Assembly: GCA_006503475.1 (NCBI GenBank)
Contig: RSEH01000156.1
Span: 1 to 64,000 of the forward strand
Length of the DNA: 64,000 bases
From: Stentor roeselii
Lineage: Eukaryota > Ciliophora > Heterotrichea > Heterotrichida > Stentoridae
Direction of reading: 5' to 3'
Shown here: positions 43,101 to 49,100 of the stretch, piece by piece
Numbering within the stretch: position 1 is the stretch's first letter
Layout: the number at the start of each line of letters is the position of its first letter
Notes under the pieces: model-generated
Told to the model about the DNA's origin: nothing
The model's input: the letters and a program-made list of their open reading frames with translations, nothing else
Databases searched by the model: none
Translations under genes and position numbers: made by a program

Positions 43101-46100
43101 AAAATATTCCAAAACTCCCCCAGCGACAGACATAGTTCTCGTTTCTTCAGTTCCATCACTCAACTTAACAACAAAAGAATTACTCAACTCACTACTCGGC
43201 TGTAAAAATCCATCAAATCCTCCATCAGCAAAATGAGTAGAAATCAAAACCTCATGCCAATTACCAGCAGTGATCGAATAAAGACTAGAAGCATAAACCT
43301 TAAACTGTTTATCAGCAATGCTTTCTTCGCAAGGTACTCGATTCGAGTCAACAGTGCAATAAAGTTCAGCTCCTGAGGACTTACCATCGAAAGCAGTGTC
43401 CATTTCAACAGTAAAATAATCAGAATTAATGTTTGATATGTCAAAAGTCGGCTTCAACTTAAATGAAATCGAAGCTCGCGTTGATTTAACAGCAGTTGAC
43501 CTGCTTTCTGATTGTGCAGGAGCTGCGATGTACATCGGGTAAGGGTAAGTTGCCGAGTTTGCTGTAACAGTCTCTGATTTAGTCTCTATTCCCACTGTGC
43601 TAAGTGAATCCCAGAAAGAATCCACTTGAATTGATGATGAAGTGTCAGTCAAAGCCTTCATTAAACATGAAATAGTCAGGGTAGTGCCAGAAGCAATACT
43701 TTCATAGAAATCAACTGTCGCTACTGAAGAGTCTATCAAGCACTTGTAGTTCGTCAGTGATGAAAGACCTGAAACTTCACAGTCTGGACTTGGAAACGAA
43801 AAATCATCTGGAAAAGTCACTACAAGGGTACCGTCCTTTGGAATCTCTTCACTTGTTACAACTGTGACTGTCCCACGACTGATCATATTCAAAAATCCTG
43901 GAAAACTTGTAGAAATTGATGAAAATGTTGCTAGGGTCAGGTCATCTAGTCCTGTGTATGAGTTTCCGTCCCTTTGAGCTACGAAGTTGCTCCATTGATA
44001 ACATTTGATCACTGGGGTAGACCATTGGTGCTGAATTGTATTTGTTGTTAAAGTTATGGTCGGGTAACGCCCAGCAGCCCCTGTAGAGGGCGAATCGACT
44101 CGAAGAATTTTTAAGGTTTCGAAAATGGTGCAGCCGGTGAGAGAAAGACCTTGCAAGTCGATCTGGTCATCGAATTCTAAGATAAAAACAGTTCCTGATA
44201 CAATTGCTGCGGAATTGTCCATTAAGGGAATTGTGATGTCAACTGCGCCTCCAACTGAACCTGATGTAGTGGGCTTGTCATGTGGACTTGAAGGGGTTCC
44301 CGGGTCGCTTGATATTTTATCAGTTACTGTCATCACGTAGTTTAAATGGAAAAAATCCAGTTCACCGTAAGAATCATCAAGACTTAAAGCCATCATTTCA
44401 ATATGAATCGCATCACTTAGTTCATTTTTCGGGTTTTTTACCTTCCAGAGGACAAAACTAATTGAAGTCCCTGCTGAAATCGTTTTAAAACCTGTCATTT
44501 CAACAATAGCTGGCTTTCCAATTCCAGAGTTTCCATGATACAACTTGCAATTCAAAGGTTGGGTGTTGCTCATGCTGTTTAAATTTGAAGTTCCTGGAGT
44601 TGGTTGACAAGGAATCATTTCTCCATGTTCAAATCCAGTTCCCAAGTCATTTTCAAATAAATCATGGCCCCAGGAGTCTTTAGTCGGGAAATAAATCCTC
44701 AAATACCCTGAATCAGGAATATCAGTAGTGACCTTTAAACCAAATTCGAATAAATTAGTAGCTTCTGCTGTTTTATGCGAAGGAACAACAGAAAAGCTCG
44801 AAAAGAATGAATCTGGAAAGACTTGAATATAGTCTACTGCGATGGTATCAACTGTTCCATCATCTTGCTCATCTGCAGAAATTTCAATTTTGTAAAGACC
44901 TGGATTTGCAGGGTGTTCAAATCCGACTTCATCAATATTATCAGCATTTGTTGATGTCAAGGTAAGGACCACTGGGTAGTTCACAACAGGATTATCTTCT
45001 GGAGCGTAGACAGTCACAGTACTTGAAGAAACTGAGCATCTCGATCGTTTTGCACCGAAAAGACAAACACCCTGAGCGCCATTAGGAATAGTTCCAAACC
45101 CATTCAAAGTAACATCAATTTTTCCTTGATCCTCCAAGATAGACCCGAATCCATCAAGTTCAATCCTAACAGGTGCATATTTCCCTACAGTAGCAAAAAC
45201 AGGTTTTTTATATTGTCTGGGCACCTCATAAAAACTCGGAGTCACAGCGCTCACGATATCAAAAACATTAGAATCTGTATTCGTTTCTATTTGGTCCGAA
45301 GCACTTCCAGAAGTCGTTGAAAAAGTACTGACCTTCACCCCAGAAGAAGTCCCGGCACTTGAAGGGTTTTCAGCCAAGATCCTAACGACGACGTTTTTTC
45401 CTGTTGCAAGTTTGTCAAACCCTGAAAGCGTCGCAGTGAGTCCAGAGACAGAACAAGTATAAGTCCCGGTCATGAAAGAAGCGCTGCCGTCATGCACATT
45501 GTAACAGGTGGACTCGGGCAAGTTGAAGCCTGAGGGAAATTCAATAACAACACTGCCTTCTGCAGGAACTGCCTTGGTAGGCATGAACTGGACGAGGTAC
45601 TCCATCACGTCTGATGTGAAAAGCTGTGATTTTGAAGGCCAGGAAACAGTGATTGGAAGACTTTTAGCAGATGCGTAGCTGATCACTGAAGATAAAGAGT
45701 TTTTCGACCAATGATAAATCACGAAGTCCAGGTATTGAGAGTCGGGCAAGGGGTTGATGATGTTTTCAATGGTGACGGATGAGAGACTTCCACTCACGTC
45801 GAAGATGACCAGATTGGCTAAAGCGAAATATTTGCAAGTTGTTGAACACGTCGGACTCGAGCTTGCGAGAGAAGCCGCGCTGTGAATCGAGAGAGCTAAA
45901 AAGTCCCCACTGGCAGTGGTGATTTGACTTAAATCAAAAGTAAAGTCCGATCCAGAGACCGTCGGTGGATTCTGATCAAAATCAGCAGGTGAGTTAGTTT
46001 TTACTCTGTAAATTTTCTCCACTTGTCGATAATGCAAATGAGTCCCTGGCCACCCATCAGTCATATCAAGAGCGTACATAGTTAACGATATCTGAACTTC

Positions 46101-49100
46101 ATCTCCTCCAGTGCTAGGGTTGAATATTTTAGGAAATTCAATTCGATAGCTGTTTCCACTGGAGATATCATTAAACCCTGATATAATCACCTTCACAGGC
46201 AGGCCAAGTGAAGCACTTCCCACAAACAAATAACAAGAAATCCCAGCAGTTAACGACCCTGCTCCAAGACAAGGGATCTGCTCGTTGTTAGTCAGTCCGA
46301 GTCCCAAGTCTTCCAAGAAGAGTCCAGAGCTGCTGGTGGGAAACTCAACAACAAGGCGACTTCCAGCAGCCACCGTATTAGTCACTCGAAAGTCAATAGA
46401 AATCCTGGTAAAAGTCCCTTGAGTCCATTGATCCGCCGTGATGCTCAGGTAAGGAAAACGAGTCCCAACAAGTTCAACATATCTTTTCTCAGCGTATTTG
46501 ACACCGCCACCAGTCGGGTGGACTTCAATCAGGAACCCGTATCGAACAAGGCCACTTTCCAGTTTCAAGCCTTCAACGCCTTGATCAGCGAAGACAGTAG
46601 TGATATGAAGTAGATATTTAGTGTTATAAGCAATGTCGTAACTTGTAGGGGCCTGCACTTTGATAGTCGTTGGAAGTGAAGTTGAGGAAGTCACTGTGAA
46701 GAGGCAGTTATCTGCCAAGTATTCATCTGAAGAAACTTTCCACACACATCTGATCTGCCCGTTTGTTGGAAGTGAGATGGTTTCGTAAGTGGACAACACG
46801 ACGTAACCGGTTTTCTTTGTTATCGTCTCGGCAAGTTGGATCTCAAACTCAAGAGGACCGATGCCGCCGTTGGGCAAGGGGAAGGCGTTGTGATAAATGA
46901 TCTCTCCCGTCACTTGGTTCGTTATTATTGGAGGCTCCAAAGACGGCGAATTCGGGTCTGTGAACCAGGCAGTCCCTGCTGGGTCAGCCCTGTCAATCAC
47001 TTCAAAACTGCCTTTAAAAGTATCAGTCGAGTTGTAACTCGCTATTACAAACCTCTTTGCAGTGTAAGGATTTGACATAGTCCCTTGAGGAGGGTTTTTC
47101 ACTGACACTGTCAAATCAACAAGGCTTCCTGCAGCGATGTTTCCTGAAAATCCACTGATGTGAAGTTCTGTGTCTCTTACAACGTTGCAACTGGCGCCAT
47201 TTGCAGAAGTGACAACAGAAGCCCCGATGAAACTGCAAGAGCTGTCATCGATTGAACCTGCAGCGAATTCAATAGGAAAATAAATAATGTACTCCCCAGT
47301 GCTTGGCACTTCTGAAGTGCAGGTAAACTGAAAGCTGTAAATTTCATCAGTGTCGAAGTACCCGTACTCAGTAGTCCCTGCGAAACTCACTGAACAAGAA
47401 GTAGAAGTTCGTGCATAGGACGTGGGAAACTTGTTAGTTCTTGATAAGGAAGACCTACGAGACATGACGACCCAAGTTTTAGAAGTTATTGGATAGTCAG
47501 GCCAGTCTTCCATAGTGATAGGGAAGAATTCCACACGGTTCGGGGTTGATTTTTTATCCAGGTCTTTTAAATTGTACTTTTTTACAGTCAGGTCTCGACA
47601 GTTCATGAACTTGAACATCCTTGTTTCTGGCCACGTGTAAATTATTGGGCTTGGATTGCAGATATCTAGGTTGTCACGTACTCCATTTGTAGAACCGTTT
47701 ATCACTTTTAATGAAATTTTAGTGTTTTTCCAGTCAGGCAGTCGAAAACCGACTGGGACTTGCACCCAGATCCAAGTTCCTGTCGCGACTGTTGCAGTGT
47801 TTTCAATGTTAAATGAAACAGTTAAGTTGTCCATGCCTGGGATGAAATGAACTGGATTCACTACTCTGGAATAATCGTCTTCAATGTGAGTTGTTGTCTG
47901 TCCACTTCCTCCGCCGATGTTAAAAGCGGTCTCGACGTAAGTGTTGAGTTTTGTGTCGAGAGTCACCCATGATGGGTTGGAATAGTTGCTGAGGTCTTCG
48001 TAGACTGTTCTGATTCTTATGGGAAAGTCGTAAAGGTTCTTGGATGGGTTGATTATCCCTCCGAAGTATAAGTTAAATATACTACCTGGATTTGGACTTT
48101 TTATGTTTTTTACGATTATTGTTGTGTAGTCGTAGTAACCGTATTTTAAGAAACATTCGACTCGGGATTCGTTGTAGACTGGGTCTTGGGTTAAGGTTGG
48201 AATTGTTTGAATTGTTAGGTTTTGCAAACAGTCGATTTTACCACCGTCTGGAATACCCGTTCCGAGGTCAGATGACCAGCCTGCCCCCGTTCCAGAGTAA
48301 TCGAAGGGGAATTCAAGTAAGAGGTACCCTGGATAAGTTGTATTATCAGAGCTGGTAATATTATGTTGAATCTTAAAGTTAAACATCATAATATTTGCAT
48401 CACCAATTCTCTTATGCTCCGAAGTTGTATACAAATAAGTAAACCGATCTTCCATGACATACAAAAACGGTTCAGCCTGTTCAATATTAACTCCATTGTT
48501 CTTATCTAAATTGACAATAAACCGATAATACCCAGTCTCTTCAGGGTACAAAAACCCATTTTTAAGAGGATCAGTGACTCCAATAGTATTCAGTTCAATC
48601 TCATAATAATCATAAGGAGCTGCAAGACTCGGGTCGATTCTAAGTTCTTCAGGAGTATAAAATGTGACCATATCAGGAGTGCATGGAGTTCCCGAAGCCC
48701 CTTCAATGAAAGTGCACATCCTTCCAAAATACCCTTCTTCCATAAAATCATTCAAAGTTTTCATGCGACATTGAATTAGCCCATCAACATTTTTGGTAAA
48801 ATACCGAACACCTGAAATGCAAGGAAAAGTAATATTGACCCTTGTATTATACAAAGTATTAGTTTCAGGAAAGATCTCGTTCGGCTTCACTATAATCTTG
48901 ATAGGTCCCCATTCTTGTAAACTGTTCCAAGACTCAGACCCATAAGCTTCAATATAATTTGTATACAAAGAATCCATCGACACATAAAACGGGTACAAAT
49001 TATCATCAATCACAATATCTTCAATTTTCTGATCAATTCTTTTATCAATCCCATCATCTTCATCTTGAGAAAAAATCTCCACCTTTGCAGTTCCACTCTT